Positions 24,297 to 32,835 of a DNA stretch of 64,000 bases are shown here, piece by piece; the first letter of the stretch is position 1; each line of letters starts with the position of its first letter. Made by a program: the position numbers and the translations under genes. A model generated the notes under the pieces. It had not been told where the DNA came from. It searched no databases and saw only the letters and a program-made list of their open reading frames with translations. The stretch lies in the NCBI GenBank assembly GCA_050012775.1, contig JBEKGN010000005.1, forward strand, positions 62,001-126,000, given 5' to 3'. Source of the stretch: Roseiarcus sp050012775 (GTDB lineage: Bacteria; Pseudomonadota; Alphaproteobacteria; Rhizobiales; Beijerinckiaceae).

Positions 24297-26131
24297 TCGC
24301 GAGGGGGGCGCGCGTGTTTACAAGCGTCTACCAATCCTTCGCCGAATTCGGCGGCCCGGCGTATGGCGCGGCGCGGGTGAGGGCGCTGCGCGCCGAACTT
24401 TTGGCGCGCGGCCTCGCCGGCTTCGTCGCGCCGCGCGCCGACGAGCATCAGAACGAATACGTCCCCGCCGCCGCCGAGAGGCTGCTGTGGCTGACCGGCT
24501 TCTCCGGCTCGGCGGGCCTGGCGATCGTGCTCACGCAAGCGGCGGCGATCTTCGTCGACGGACGCTACGCCGTTCAGGCGCCGGCGCAGGTCGACACGGC
24601 CGTGTTCACGGTGCGCCCTATCGTCGAACAGCCGCCGGGCGCGTGGATCGAGGCCAATCTGAAGCCGGGGGAGCGGCTCGGCTACGACCCCTGGCTGCAC
24701 ACGCCCGAAATGGTCGAGCGCCTGGGGAAAGCCTGCCGCGCCGCCGGCGGCGAGCTCGTCGCCCTCGACTCGAACCCGATCGACGCGATCTGGAGCGACC
24801 GGCCCGCCCCGCCGCTCGGCGCGGTGAGCGCGCATCCCGCGCGTCTCAGCGGCGAAAGCGCGGTGCGTAAAATCGCCCGCGTCCGCGCCGCCGTCAGAGA
24901 GGGCGACGGTCTCTTGGTCAGCGACGCGCACGACGTCGCCTGGCTGTTCAACATCCGCGGCGCCGACGTCGCCCATACCCCGCTGCCGCTGAGCTTCGCC
25001 TATCTGCCGCGCGAGGGGCGCCCGACGCTGTTCCTCGACGGGCGCAAATTGTCCAGCGCGATGCGCGCCCGGCTCGGCGAATTGGCTGACATCGACGAGC
25101 CCGATTGGCTCGTTGGCTTCATAACCGGGCTCGGCGCGGCGGGCCTGCGCGTGGCCTTCGACGGGGGAAGCGCGCCGGCGCGCCTGACCCAGGCGCTGGA
25201 GGCGGCGGGCGGCGAGGTTTCGCTGGGCCCCGACCCGATCGCGCTGTTGAAGGCGGTCAAGAACAAGGCCGAGCTCGCCGGCGCGCGCGCCGCGCATATC
25301 CGCGACGGCGCCGCGCTGGCGCGCTTTCTCTGCTGGTTCGATCGCGAAGCGCCTGGGGGCAAGCTGACCGAGATTGCGGCGGCCGAGGCGCTGGAGACGT
25401 TCCGGCGCGAGACGGGGGCGTTGAAGGACATTTCCTTCCCGACCATTTCCGCCGCCGGCCCGCATGCGGCGATCCCGCATTATCGCGTCAGCGAGGCCTC
25501 GGACCTCAGGATCGGCCGCGGGATCTTCCTCATCGACAGCGGCGGCCAATACGAGGACGGCACCACCGACATCACGCGCACGATTTGCGTCGGCCGCCCG
25601 ACCGCCGAGATGCGCGACCGCTTCACCCGCGTGCTCAAGGGCCATATCGCGATCGCGCGCGCTGTTTTTCCCAAGGGGACGAGCGGCGCCCAGATCGACG
25701 CCCTGGCGCGCCAGGCTCTGTGGCGCGCCGGGCTCGACTTCGATCACGGCACGGGGCACGGCGTCGGCTCGTACCTTTCCGTCCACGAGGGCCCGCAACG
25801 CATCGCCAAGACCGGCACGGTCGCGCTCGCGCCGGGCATGATCGTCTCCAACGAGCCGGGCTATTACGCCGCGGGCAAATTCGGCATTCGCATCGAGAAT
25901 CTCGTCGTCGTCGAGGAGCGCGCGATTCGCGGCGCCGAGCGGCCGATGCTGGGTTTCGAGACGATCTCGCTCGCCCCGATCGATTTGCGCCTGATCGAGC
26001 CGAAGCTGCTCGACGGTGAGGAGATTGCGTGGCTCAACGGCTATCACGCGAGGGTGCGGGAGACGATCGGGCCGCTGGTCGAGCGCGAGACGAGGGGCTG
26101 GCTGAGGGAGGCGACGCGAAGGGTGGGGTGA
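24293..26131 (+). CDS. Xaa-Pro aminopeptidase (M24B, aminopeptidase P, three-domain form)
   Basis: This metallopeptidase removes N-terminal residues preceding proline. At 612 residues it is the long form, with two creatinase-like N-terminal domains (about 25-170 and 185-320) before the catalytic pita-bread domain (about 325-560). The five metal ligands are present: Asp415, Asp426, His489 (HGTGHGVG), Glu521 (SNEPGYY) and Glu535 (IENLVVV). A short C-terminal helical extension closes the fold. The GTG start overlaps the hpt stop. The first palindromic repeat of the window begins 13 bases after its stop codon. Confidence 0.92.
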   Translation: MIARGARVFTSVYQSFAEFGGPAYGAARVRALRAELLARGLAGFVAPRADEHQNEYVPAAAERLLWLTGFSGSAGLAIVLTQAAAIFVDGRYAVQAPAQVDTAVFTVRPIVEQPPGAWIEANLKPGERLGYDPWLHTPEMVERLGKACRAAGGELVALDSNPIDAIWSDRPAPPLGAVSAHPARLSGESAVRKIARVRAAVREGDGLLVSDAHDVAWLFNIRGADVAHTPLPLSFAYLPREGRPTLFLDGRKLSSAMRARLGELADIDEPDWLVGFITGLGAAGLRVAFDGGSAPARLTQALEAAGGEVSLGPDPIALLKAVKNKAELAGARAAHIRDGAALARFLCWFDREAPGGKLTEIAAAEALETFRRETGALKDISFPTISAAGPHAAIPHYRVSEASDLRIGRGIFLIDSGGQYEDGTTDITRTICVGRPTAEMRDRFTRVLKGHIAIARAVFPKGTSGAQIDALARQALWRAGLDFDHGTGHGVGSYLSVHEGPQRIAKTGTVALAPGMIVSNEPGYYAAGKFGIRIENLVVVEERAIRGAERPMLGFETISLAPIDLRLIEPKLLDGEEIAWLNGYHARVRETIGPLVERETRGWLREATRRVG

Positions 26132-26143
26132 GGCCCTGTCGCG

Positions 26144-26250
26144 GTCGTGGCCGGGCTTGTCCCGGCCATCCACGTCGCGCCGTCGCGAAAACTTTCAAAG
26201 TTGGCTGCTGCTGCGCCGCGTGGATGCCCGGCACAAGGGCGGGCATGACG
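26144..26250. repeat. Palindromic repeat, copy 1 (degenerate)
   Basis: This is a roughly 107-base element whose left arm reads GTGGCCGGGCTTGTCCCGGC and whose right arm is an imperfect reverse complement, with an unrelated centre. It belongs to the family whose translations give VPAIH and DKPGHD peptides in many Hyphomicrobiales genomes. It lies immediately after the aminopeptidase gene, and its right edge coincides with the point where the hicA-like reading frame is lost. Confidence 0.8.
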
Positions 26251-26371
26251 GCGCTACAAGATGGAATATGATGATAGGCCCGCGCGTCCGGGCGTCAAAA
26301 TCATGGTCCCGCGCCACAACGCCCTGTCGCTCGGGGTCGCTCGCAACATCGCGAAAGCGGCGGGCTGGTAG
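26251..26371 (+). pseudogene. Truncated HicA-like toxin remnant
   Basis: The frame ending TAG at 26369-26371 encodes about 36 residues from the in-frame ATG at 26261, ending VPRHNALSLGVARNIAKAAGW. This resembles the C-terminus of HicA mRNA interferases (VPRH...LSxGxxRxIxKxAG). The N-terminal half, with the catalytic GSH histidine, is missing: reading upstream, an in-frame TGA lies at 26246 inside the palindromic repeat. Its position directly before hicB, 13 bases from that start, is the normal hicA place. I infer a toxin gene cut short at the repeat boundary. Confidence 0.55.
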
Positions 26372-26383
26372 GAGGAGTTCGGC

Positions 26384-26791
26384 ATGAAACGCTATTTCGC
26401 GCTTCTGGACGGCGAACCCGGCCCCTACGGCGTCGCATTTCCCGATTGCCCCGGTTGCACCGCGATGGGCGCCGATGAAAACGAGGCTTACGCCTACGCC
26501 ATCGCCGCTCTGGGCGAATGGGTGCACGACGCCGGCGCCGTGGGCGAAGCGCCTGCGCCGCGCACGATCGAAGCCTTGCGCCGCGATCCCGATGTCGTCG
26601 CGGCGCTGGCGGAGGGGGCGGTTTTTCTCGCCGTGCCACTGGTCGTCGAGTCCGGTCGCGCGGTGAAAGCCAATATTTCTCTCGACCAAGGCTTGCTCGA
26701 CGCCATCGACGCGGCCGCCAGACGCAGCGGCCTGACCCGATCCGCCTTTCTATCCAGCGCCGCGCGGGAAAAAATCGCGGCTTCCGGCTGA
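26384..26791 (+). CDS. hicB: HicB-family antitoxin, orphaned
   Basis: The 135-residue protein has the HicB partial RNase-H-like fold at its N-terminus (MKRYFALLDGEPGPYGVAFPDCPGC, then DENEAYAYAIAALGEWV). A C-terminal ribbon-helix-helix DNA-binding segment follows from about 95 (NISLDQGLLDAIDAAARRSGLTRSAFLSSAAREKI). A very good GGAGGAG ribosome-binding site precedes the ATG. HicB normally neutralises HicA and represses their joint promoter. The upstream hicA is truncated here, so HicB is an orphan and may survive as a repressor or as protection against a HicA encoded elsewhere. Confidence 0.85.
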   Translation: MKRYFALLDGEPGPYGVAFPDCPGCTAMGADENEAYAYAIAALGEWVHDAGAVGEAPAPRTIEALRRDPDVVAALAEGAVFLAVPLVVESGRAVKANISLDQGLLDAIDAAARRSGLTRSAFLSSAAREKIAASG

Positions 26792-27087
26792 CACGCGCGT
26801 TGAGCCGATCCGTTGCCTCTGAGCGCCTTCGCGCGAAAGCCGAAGAGGGCGGCAGTTCGACCAGCTGCGATCGGCGCCGCGCGCCGGCGCGGCGGAAAAT
26901 CGCATCGCAAGCGATTGAAATCCTAGAGTCGAGCCCGAATATGGCGCCGGGCATGATCGCGCGGACCTTCTTGGGCGGCGCGCGACTTGCGGTCATGCGC
27001 GCGCGCCGGACTCCCCTCGCGGTCTATCGGACTCACATATCCGAATTCCATGCCTTGGGGGTCCGCTCTGCCTGATCCGTGCTCGGC

Positions 27088-27135
27088 GTCAAGGCCAAGC
27101 CCGCTTCGCGGGTCGCGCTACGCGCGAGCCTTGAC
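27088..27135. repeat. Inverted repeat GTCAAGGC...GCCTTGAC
   Basis: Eight-base perfect arms (27088-27095 and 27128-27135) enclose a GC-rich core that itself holds short palindromes (CCCGCttcgcGGG). It lies about 27 bases before the larger hairpin at 27162, so the two may form one compound repeat. Confidence 0.55.
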
Positions 27136-27161
27136 CCCTCCGCGCGGCTCAGGCTCTTGGT

Positions 27162-27224
27162 TTCCATGATCTTTGCTGCACGAAGCCGGCCGCGAGGCCG
27201 GTTCGCGCAGCAAAGATCATGGAA
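27162..27224. repeat. Long near-perfect hairpin
   Basis: Arms of 18 bases (27162-27179 and 27207-27224, core CCATGATCTTTGCTGC) are perfectly complementary. The enclosed 27 bases fold further (CCGGCC-gcga-GGCCGG flanked by CGAA/TTCG, with one bulge), so almost the entire 63 bases pair. No T-run follows and no gene ends here, so it is not a simple terminator. It looks like a REP/MITE-like element. Confidence 0.65.
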
Positions 27225-27306
27225 GCAAAAAAGCCGCATCGGAACGGCGCAGTCATCGCGAAGCAACCGTAGCGCGGCGGTTATGTCGGCCGTTGAACCC
27301 TAACGC

Positions 27307-27416
27307 CGTCATGGCCGGGCTTGTCCCGGCCATCCACGCCGTGCCGCTGCCTTGCCCTTGGAAGGTTTCGACCAAGCGGAGCCGCGTGGATGGCCGGGAC
27401 AAGCCCGGCCATGACG
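27307..27416. repeat. Palindromic repeat, copy 2 (perfect 32-bp arms)
   Basis: Arms at 27307-27338 and 27385-27416 are exact reverse complements (CGTCATGGCCGGGCTTGTCC... / ...GGACAAGCCCGGCCATGACG) around a 46-base centre. It ends 18 bases before the 3' end of pgi. Confidence 0.9.
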
Positions 27417-27434
27417 TGCTTGGGGCGCCCTGCC

Positions 27435-29078
27435 CTATCCCCTCAACTTCCTCACATGCGCGATCAGCCCCGCCGTGGACGCATCGAGCGCGCTCAAGTC
27501 GGCGTCGGGCGAGGCGACGATCGGGGCGAGGCGCGAGGCGAGCTCCTTGCCGAGTTCGACGCCCCATTGGTCGAAGGGATTGATGTCCCAGATCGCCGCT
27601 TCGACGAACACCTTGTGCTCGTAGAGGGCGATGAGCCGCCCCACCGTGCGCGGCGTCAGCTGCGCGTAAAGCAAGGTCGAGGACGGCCGACTGCCGGAAA
27701 AGGTCTTGTGCGGGGCGAGCCGCGCGGCCTCTTCGAGGCTGGCGCCTTGGTTGGCCGTGATCGTCTCGGCCTCGGCGCGGGTGCGCCCGCGCATCAAAGC
27801 CTCGCCCTGCGCCAGGCAATTGGCGATGAGCAGGTCGTGGTGATGGGCGTCGGCCTGGGTCGGCGTCGCCGCGACGAGAAAATCGACCGGCACGACTTCC
27901 GTGCCCTGGTGCAACAGCTGGAAGAAAGCGTGCTGGCCGTTGGCGCCGGGCTCGCCCCAGATGACCGCGCCGCTGTCGATCGTCACGGGCGAGCCGTCGC
28001 GGCGCACGCTCTTGCCCTCGCTCTCCATCTGCAATTGCTGGAGATAGGCGGGAAAACGCGCCAGGCGCTGGTCGTAGGGGATCACGGCCTGCGCGGCATG
28101 GCCGAGGACGTTGCGGTTCCACACGCCGATGAGCCCCATCAGCGCCGGAATGTTTTTGTCGAGCGGCGCCGCGCGGAAATGCTGGTCCACGTCATGGCCG
28201 CCGCGCAGGAACTCCTGGAAATGCTCGGGGCCGATCGCGACGGCGAGCGGCAGGCCGATGCTCGACCAGATCGAATAGCGCCCGCCGACCCAATCCCAGA
28301 AGCCGAACACGCGGCTCGCCTCGACCCCGAATTCGGCGACCTTTTCGAGCCGCGTCGAGACGGCGGCGAAGTGATCGACGACGGCGCCTTCGCCGAGCGC
28401 ATGGACGATCCAGGCGCGCGCGCTTCTCGCATTGGTCATCGTCTCCTGCGTCGTGAAGGTCTTCGAGGAGACGATGAACAGGGTGCGCGCGGGATCGAGG
28501 CCGCGCAGCGTATCGGCGATGTCGGCGCCGTCGACGTTGGAGACGAAATGGGCGCGCAAATTGGCCGGCGCATAGGGGCTGAGGGCGCGCGTCGCCATCG
28601 CCGGGCCGAGATCGGAGCCGCCGATGCCGATATTGACGACGTCGGTCATGGGTTGGCCGAGCGCGCCGCGCAGGCGGCCCTCGCGCACGTCGCCGGCGAA
28701 GGCGAGCATCCGCACGCGCTCGCCTAGGACCTCGGGCATGACGTCGCGGTCTTCGACGAGAACGGGCCTGTCCGAGAAATTGCGCAACGCGCTGTGCAGC
28801 GCCGCGCGCCGTTCCGTCGAATTGACGAGATCGCCGCGGAACATCGCGTCGCGTTTGGCCTCGACCTCGGCGGCCCGCGCGAGCCGGATCAGGAGATCGA
28901 GGCTCGCCGCGTCGATGCGCTGCTTGGAATAATCGTAGAGGAGATCGTCGAAGGCGACGTGGAAGCGCTGGAAGCGCTCGCCGTCGGCGGCGAATTCGGC
29001 GGCGATCGTGTGGGAGAGAACCTCGCGGCGACGTTCGGCGAGGTCGGAGAAGATCGCCAAAAGGGCTGCCTGCGTCAT
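27435..29078 (-). CDS. pgi: Glucose-6-phosphate isomerase
   Basis: Pgi interconverts glucose-6-phosphate and fructose-6-phosphate. It is 547 residues, the long bacterial form. Family signatures are present: VVNIGIGGSDLGPAMAT in the N-terminal SIS domain, SKTFTTQETMTNA, the catalytic GxxxWDWVGGRYS block (FGFWDWVGGRYSIWSSIG), ANGQHAFFQLLHQG with the catalytic His, and EHKVFVEAAIWDINPFDQWGVELGK near the C-terminus. It is divergent from the ABC-F gene, with only ~70 bases between starts. A palindromic repeat lies just past its stop. Confidence 0.97.
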   Translation of the reverse strand: MTQAALLAIFSDLAERRREVLSHTIAAEFAADGERFQRFHVAFDDLLYDYSKQRIDAASLDLLIRLARAAEVEAKRDAMFRGDLVNSTERRAALHSALRNFSDRPVLVEDRDVMPEVLGERVRMLAFAGDVREGRLRGALGQPMTDVVNIGIGGSDLGPAMATRALSPYAPANLRAHFVSNVDGADIADTLRGLDPARTLFIVSSKTFTTQETMTNARSARAWIVHALGEGAVVDHFAAVSTRLEKVAEFGVEASRVFGFWDWVGGRYSIWSSIGLPLAVAIGPEHFQEFLRGGHDVDQHFRAAPLDKNIPALMGLIGVWNRNVLGHAAQAVIPYDQRLARFPAYLQQLQMESEGKSVRRDGSPVTIDSGAVIWGEPGANGQHAFFQLLHQGTEVVPVDFLVAATPTQADAHHHDLLIANCLAQGEALMRGRTRAEAETITANQGASLEEAARLAPHKTFSGSRPSSTLLYAQLTPRTVGRLIALYEHKVFVEAAIWDINPFDQWGVELGKELASRLAPIVASPDADLSALDASTAGLIAHVRKLRG

Positions 29079-29147
29079 GGACCTTTCCCTTTTTCGCGCG
29101 GGGCTCTATGCGTTCGGCCCGCCCCCGCCGCGTCGAGTTTGCTTCAT

Positions 29148-30950
29148 ATGCCGCCTCAATTGCAATTGCGAGACATTCGCCTGACCCTCGGCGGCGCGCC
29201 CCTGCTCGACGGCGCGGAACTGACGATTTCGCCGGGCGACCGAATCGCGCTGGTCGGGCGCAACGGCTCGGGCAAATCGACGCTGCTGAAGATCGCGGCC
29301 GGCGAAAGCGTCGCCGACGGCGGGACGCGCTTCGCCCAGCCCAACGCGCGCCTGCGCTACCTCCCGCAGGAGCCCGATCTGACGGGCTATGCGACGACGC
29401 TGGATTTCGTGCTCAGCGGCCTCGGCGAAGAGGACAACCCCTATCGCGCGCGGGCGCTGATGGACGATCTCGGCGTCGATCCCGCCGCCGATCCCGCTGA
29501 ATTGTCGGGGGGCGAAGCGCGCCGCGCGGCGATCGCCCGCGTTCTGGCCCCCGATCCCGACATTTTGCTGCTCGACGAGCCGACCAACCATCTCGACCTC
29601 GTCGCGATCGAATGGCTGGAAAAGGAATTGGCGCAATCGCGCGCCGCCTTCGCGCTGATCAGCCACGACAAACGGCTGCTCGGCGATCTCACCCGCGCCA
29701 CCGTGTGGCTCGATCGTGGCCGCACGCGCCGGCTCGATCAGGGCTTCGCCGCCTTTGAGGCGTGGCGCGACGCCAAGCTCGAAGAGGAGGAAATCGAGCG
29801 CCACAAGCTCGATCGGCGCATCGTCGACGAAGAGCATTGGATGCGCTACGGCGTGACCGCGCGGCGCAAGCGCAATATGCGCCGGGTGGGGGAATTGGCC
29901 GCGCTGCGGCGCGAACGGCGCGAGGCGCGCCGCTCGCAGGGCGTCGCGACGATGGTCGCGCAGGACGCCAAGGCCTCGGGCGCGCTGGTGATCGAGGCGG
30001 AAAAGATCTCGAAGTCCTACGGCGAGCGGACGATCGTCAGGGATTTTTCGCTGCGCGTGATGCGCGGCGACCGGATCGGAATCATCGGCGCCAACGGCGC
30101 GGGCAAGACGACGCTGGTCAATCTTCTCACTGGGGCGCTGGCGCCCGATTCGGGGGTCGTGCGCCTGGGCGCCAATGTCGCGATGGCCAGCTTGGATCAG
30201 CGGCGCGCCTCGTTGCAGCCGACGACGACGCTGGTCGACGCGCTGACCGGCGGGGGCAGCGATTTCGTCGCGGTCAACAACGAGCGCAAGCACGTCATCG
30301 GCTATATGAAGGACTTTCTGTTCTCTCCGGATCAGGCGCGCACGCCGATCGGCAAATTGTCGGGCGGCGAGCGCGGGCGGCTGATGCTGGCGCGGGCGCT
30401 CGCCCAGCCCTCGAACCTGATGGTCCTCGACGAGCCGACCAACGACCTCGACATCGAGACGCTGGATTTGTTGCAGGAGTTGCTGAGCGATTATCCCGGC
30501 ACGATCCTGCTGGTCAGCCACGACCGCGACTTTCTCGACCGCGTCGCCACCTCGGTGATCGTCAGCGAGGGCGAGGGGCGTTGGCGCGAATACGCCGGCG
30601 GCTATTCCGACATGGTCGCGCAGCGCGGCTACGGCCTCTCCGGGCCCTCGGCGCCCGAAGCGCCGAAGCCGGAGAGGCCGCTTGCGCGCGAAACGGCGCG
30701 CCCGCCGGCCAAGCGCAAGATGTCGTTCAAGGAAAAACATGCGCTGGAGACGTTGCCGGGCCGGATCGAGGCCCTGCAGGGCGAGATCGCCGCGCTGGAG
30801 CGCAGGCTCGACGATCCCGGACTGCACGCGCGCGATCCCCAGGGCTTCGAGCGCGCGACGAAATCCTACGCGGCCAAGCGCGCCGAGCTGGAGGCGGCGG
30901 AGGACGACTGGCTGGCGCTCGAAATCCTGCGCGAGGAAATCGGGGGGTAG
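29148..30950 (+). CDS. ABC-F family ATPase (Uup-like)
   Basis: This is a soluble protein with two ABC ATPase domains and no membrane helices, 600 residues from the ATG at 29148 (the frame is open further upstream over the pgi start, which is not coding). Domain 1 has Walker A GRNGSGKST (37-45), signature LSGGE and DEPTNHLD. A charged linker at about 205-280 (EEEEIERHKLDRRI...RRERREARR) precedes domain 2 with GANGAGKTT, LSGGERGR and DEPTNDLD. The C-terminal coiled-coil tail (about 525-595) is Uup-like. Such proteins act on ribosomes or on DNA-branch structures; which one applies here is not resolvable. Confidence 0.93.
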   Translation: MPPQLQLRDIRLTLGGAPLLDGAELTISPGDRIALVGRNGSGKSTLLKIAAGESVADGGTRFAQPNARLRYLPQEPDLTGYATTLDFVLSGLGEEDNPYRARALMDDLGVDPAADPAELSGGEARRAAIARVLAPDPDILLLDEPTNHLDLVAIEWLEKELAQSRAAFALISHDKRLLGDLTRATVWLDRGRTRRLDQGFAAFEAWRDAKLEEEEIERHKLDRRIVDEEHWMRYGVTARRKRNMRRVGELAALRRERREARRSQGVATMVAQDAKASGALVIEAEKISKSYGERTIVRDFSLRVMRGDRIGIIGANGAGKTTLVNLLTGALAPDSGVVRLGANVAMASLDQRRASLQPTTTLVDALTGGGSDFVAVNNERKHVIGYMKDFLFSPDQARTPIGKLSGGERGRLMLARALAQPSNLMVLDEPTNDLDIETLDLLQELLSDYPGTILLVSHDRDFLDRVATSVIVSEGEGRWREYAGGYSDMVAQRGYGLSGPSAPEAPKPERPLARETARPPAKRKMSFKEKHALETLPGRIEALQGEIAALERRLDDPGLHARDPQGFERATKSYAAKRAELEAAEDDWLALEILREEIGG

Positions 30951-30964
30951 CGCTCCCCGCAGCT

Positions 30965-32131
30965 TCAGGGCGCCAGCGCCGTCTCGACGATCCCCGCGAG
31001 ATAGGCCATGCCGTAAGGCAGCGCCGCGTCGTTGAAGTCGTATCCGGGATGGTGGAGCCCGGCGGAATCGCCGTTGCCGATCCAGATGAACGCGCCCGGA
31101 CGCGCCTCGAGCATGAAGGAAAAATCCTCGGCGCCCATCACCGGAGGGACCTCCGTCATGACGCGCTCCGCGCCGACCACTCGACGGGCGACCGAGGCCG
31201 CGAAATCCGTCTGAGCGGGATGATTGAGCGTCGGCGGATAGTTGCGGACGTAATCGATGTTGGCGCTGATCCCCGAGGCGGCGGAGATCCCGGCGACGAT
31301 CTCGCGGATGCGCCGTTCCGCGAGATCCCGCGTCGCCGGCAGCAGCGTGCGCGTGGTGCCTTCCAGTTCGGCGGTTTGCGGCAGGACGTTGTTGGTCGAG
31401 CCGGCGGTGAAGCGGGCGATCGAGACCACGCAGGAATCGAGCGGATCGACGTTGCGCGAGACGATGGTCTGCAGCGCGGTGACGATGTGAGCGCCGGCGA
31501 CGATCGTGTCCACGCATTGATTGGGGAATGCGGCGTGGCCGCCTTTGCCTTCGAGGCGAATGGTGAAGAAATCGGCGGCGGCCATCAGCGGGCCCTTGCG
31601 AATCGCGAAGACGCCGACCGGCACTTTCGGCGCGTTGTGCATGCCGTAGACTTCCTCGATGGCGAAGTTTTCCATCAGTCCGTCGTCGATCATCGCTTGG
31701 GCGCCCGCGCCGCCTTCCTCGGCGGGTTGGAAGATGACCACCGCCGAGCCCGAGAAATCGCGGGTGCGCGCGAGATAGCGCGCCGCGCCGAGCAGCATCG
31801 CGGTATGGCCGTCATGGCCGCAGGCGTGCATCTTGCCGGGAACGCGGGAGCGATAGGGCAGGTTGGTCGTCTCCTCGATCGGCAGCGCGTCCATGTCGGC
31901 GCGAAGGCCGATGGCGCGCTTGCCCTCGCCCTTGCGCCCCTTGATGACGCCGACGACGCCGGTCTTGCCGATCGCGGTCCTGACCTCGTCGCAGCCGAAC
32001 TCGCGCAGACGCTCGGCGACGAAATTGGCGGTGCGCGGCAGGTCGTAGAGAAGTTCGGGATTGGCGTGCAGATCGCGCCGCCAGGCCTGCGCGTCGGGGA
32101 CCAGCTCTTGAATCGCGGAATTTATCGGCAT
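30965..32131 (-). CDS. M20-family amidohydrolase (hippurate/N-acyl-amino-acid hydrolase type)
   Basis: This is a dinuclear metallohydrolase that cleaves N-acyl amino acids or similar amides. It is 388 residues from the ATG at 32131, with GGAG about 8 bases upstream. The frame extends further, but into metW on a different frame. Metal and catalytic residues are visible: GLRADMDALPI, Cys104 and His106 in HACGHDGHT, Glu138-Glu139 in QPAEEGGAG, and the C-terminal MGAEDFSFML. The Cys metal ligand places it with the IAA/hippurate amidohydrolase branch. The natural substrate is not predictable. It is 50 bases downstream of metW on the same strand. Confidence 0.92.
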   Translation of the reverse strand: MPINSAIQELVPDAQAWRRDLHANPELLYDLPRTANFVAERLREFGCDEVRTAIGKTGVVGVIKGRKGEGKRAIGLRADMDALPIEETTNLPYRSRVPGKMHACGHDGHTAMLLGAARYLARTRDFSGSAVVIFQPAEEGGAGAQAMIDDGLMENFAIEEVYGMHNAPKVPVGVFAIRKGPLMAAADFFTIRLEGKGGHAAFPNQCVDTIVAGAHIVTALQTIVSRNVDPLDSCVVSIARFTAGSTNNVLPQTAELEGTTRTLLPATRDLAERRIREIVAGISAASGISANIDYVRNYPPTLNHPAQTDFAASVARRVVGAERVMTEVPPVMGAEDFSFMLEARPGAFIWIGNGDSAGLHHPGYDFNDAALPYGMAYLAGIVETALAP

Positions 32132-32181
32132 CGACACGTCTCCATTGCGGCGGGGAAAATGACCCTGGCGCCGCGGCGCTG

Positions 32182-32835
32182 TCAATCCGCCGCGCGGCGC
32201 TTGCGATGCAGCAGAAAAACCGCCTGTTCGCCCAGCAGGTTCCACGCCCAGGTCGGCAAGGCGACCTGCAACGGCTCGCCGTGGCGATCGAGCGCGACGC
32301 TCTTGTCGATCGTCGCGCCGATTTCGCGCGCCAAGGCGATGAAATCGGCGATGGTGCAGAAGTGGATGTTGGGCGTGTCGTACCAGGAATAGGAAAGGCT
32401 CTGCGTCACCGGCATCCGGCCGGTGAAGGCGAGTTGCGCGCGCACGCGCCAATGGCCGAAATTGGGCACCGACACGATCGCGCGCCTGCCGATGCGCAGC
32501 ATGTGTTCGAGCACGACGCGCGGGCGCCGGGTCGCCTGCAAGGTCTGCGACAGGATGACGTAATCGAAGGAATCATCGGGATAATCGACGAGATCGGTGT
32601 CGGCGTCGCCCTGGATGACCGAAAGGCCCTTGGCGACGCATTGGTTGACGCCGCTCTGCGACAGTTCGATGCCGCGGCCGTCGACCGCGCGCGCATCGCG
32701 CAGCAGGTTCAGCAATTCGCCGTCGCCGCAGCCGACGTCGAGCACGCGCGAGCCCGGTTCGACCATTTCGGCGACGACGACGAGGTCGACACGCGGCGCG
32801 GAAGTTCGGTTCGACACAGGGCGCGGATCTTCCAT
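32182..32835 (-). CDS. metW: Methionine biosynthesis protein MetW
   Basis: MetW is a SAM-methyltransferase-fold protein that works with MetX in homoserine acylation and methionine synthesis. It is 217 residues with the SAM-binding loop VLDVGCGDGELL (32-43), the acidic GIELSQSGVNQCV and the SQTLQATRRP segment typical of MetW. The ATG overlaps the metX stop by one base (TGATG), so the two are translationally coupled, as in other proteobacteria. Confidence 0.95.
   Translation of the reverse strand: MEDPRPVSNRTSAPRVDLVVVAEMVEPGSRVLDVGCGDGELLNLLRDARAVDGRGIELSQSGVNQCVAKGLSVIQGDADTDLVDYPDDSFDYVILSQTLQATRRPRVVLEHMLRIGRRAIVSVPNFGHWRVRAQLAFTGRMPVTQSLSYSWYDTPNIHFCTIADFIALAREIGATIDKSVALDRHGEPLQVALPTWAWNLLGEQAVFLLHRKRRAAD

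Larger units (their letters stand above)
26792..27434. other. Repeat-rich non-coding stretch between hicB and pgi
   Basis: This 643-base region has no ORF I can support; short frames here are by-products of the repeats. It contains a stem-loop at 27088-27135, a long hairpin at 27162-27224 and palindromic repeat copy 2 at 27307-27416. The first ~290 bases show no clear structure. Confidence 0.7.

Noticed and set aside
26157..27583. Several short or medium ORFs over the repeat regions
   Set aside because: They translate palindromic repeats (VPAIH, DKPGHD-type peptides) or run antisense into pgi, with no ribosome-binding sites or family features.
29106..31517. An 803-codon minus-strand open frame
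   Set aside because: It lies antisense to the ABC-F gene and shows Arg/Asp-rich low-complexity translation typical of a GC-rich shadow frame.
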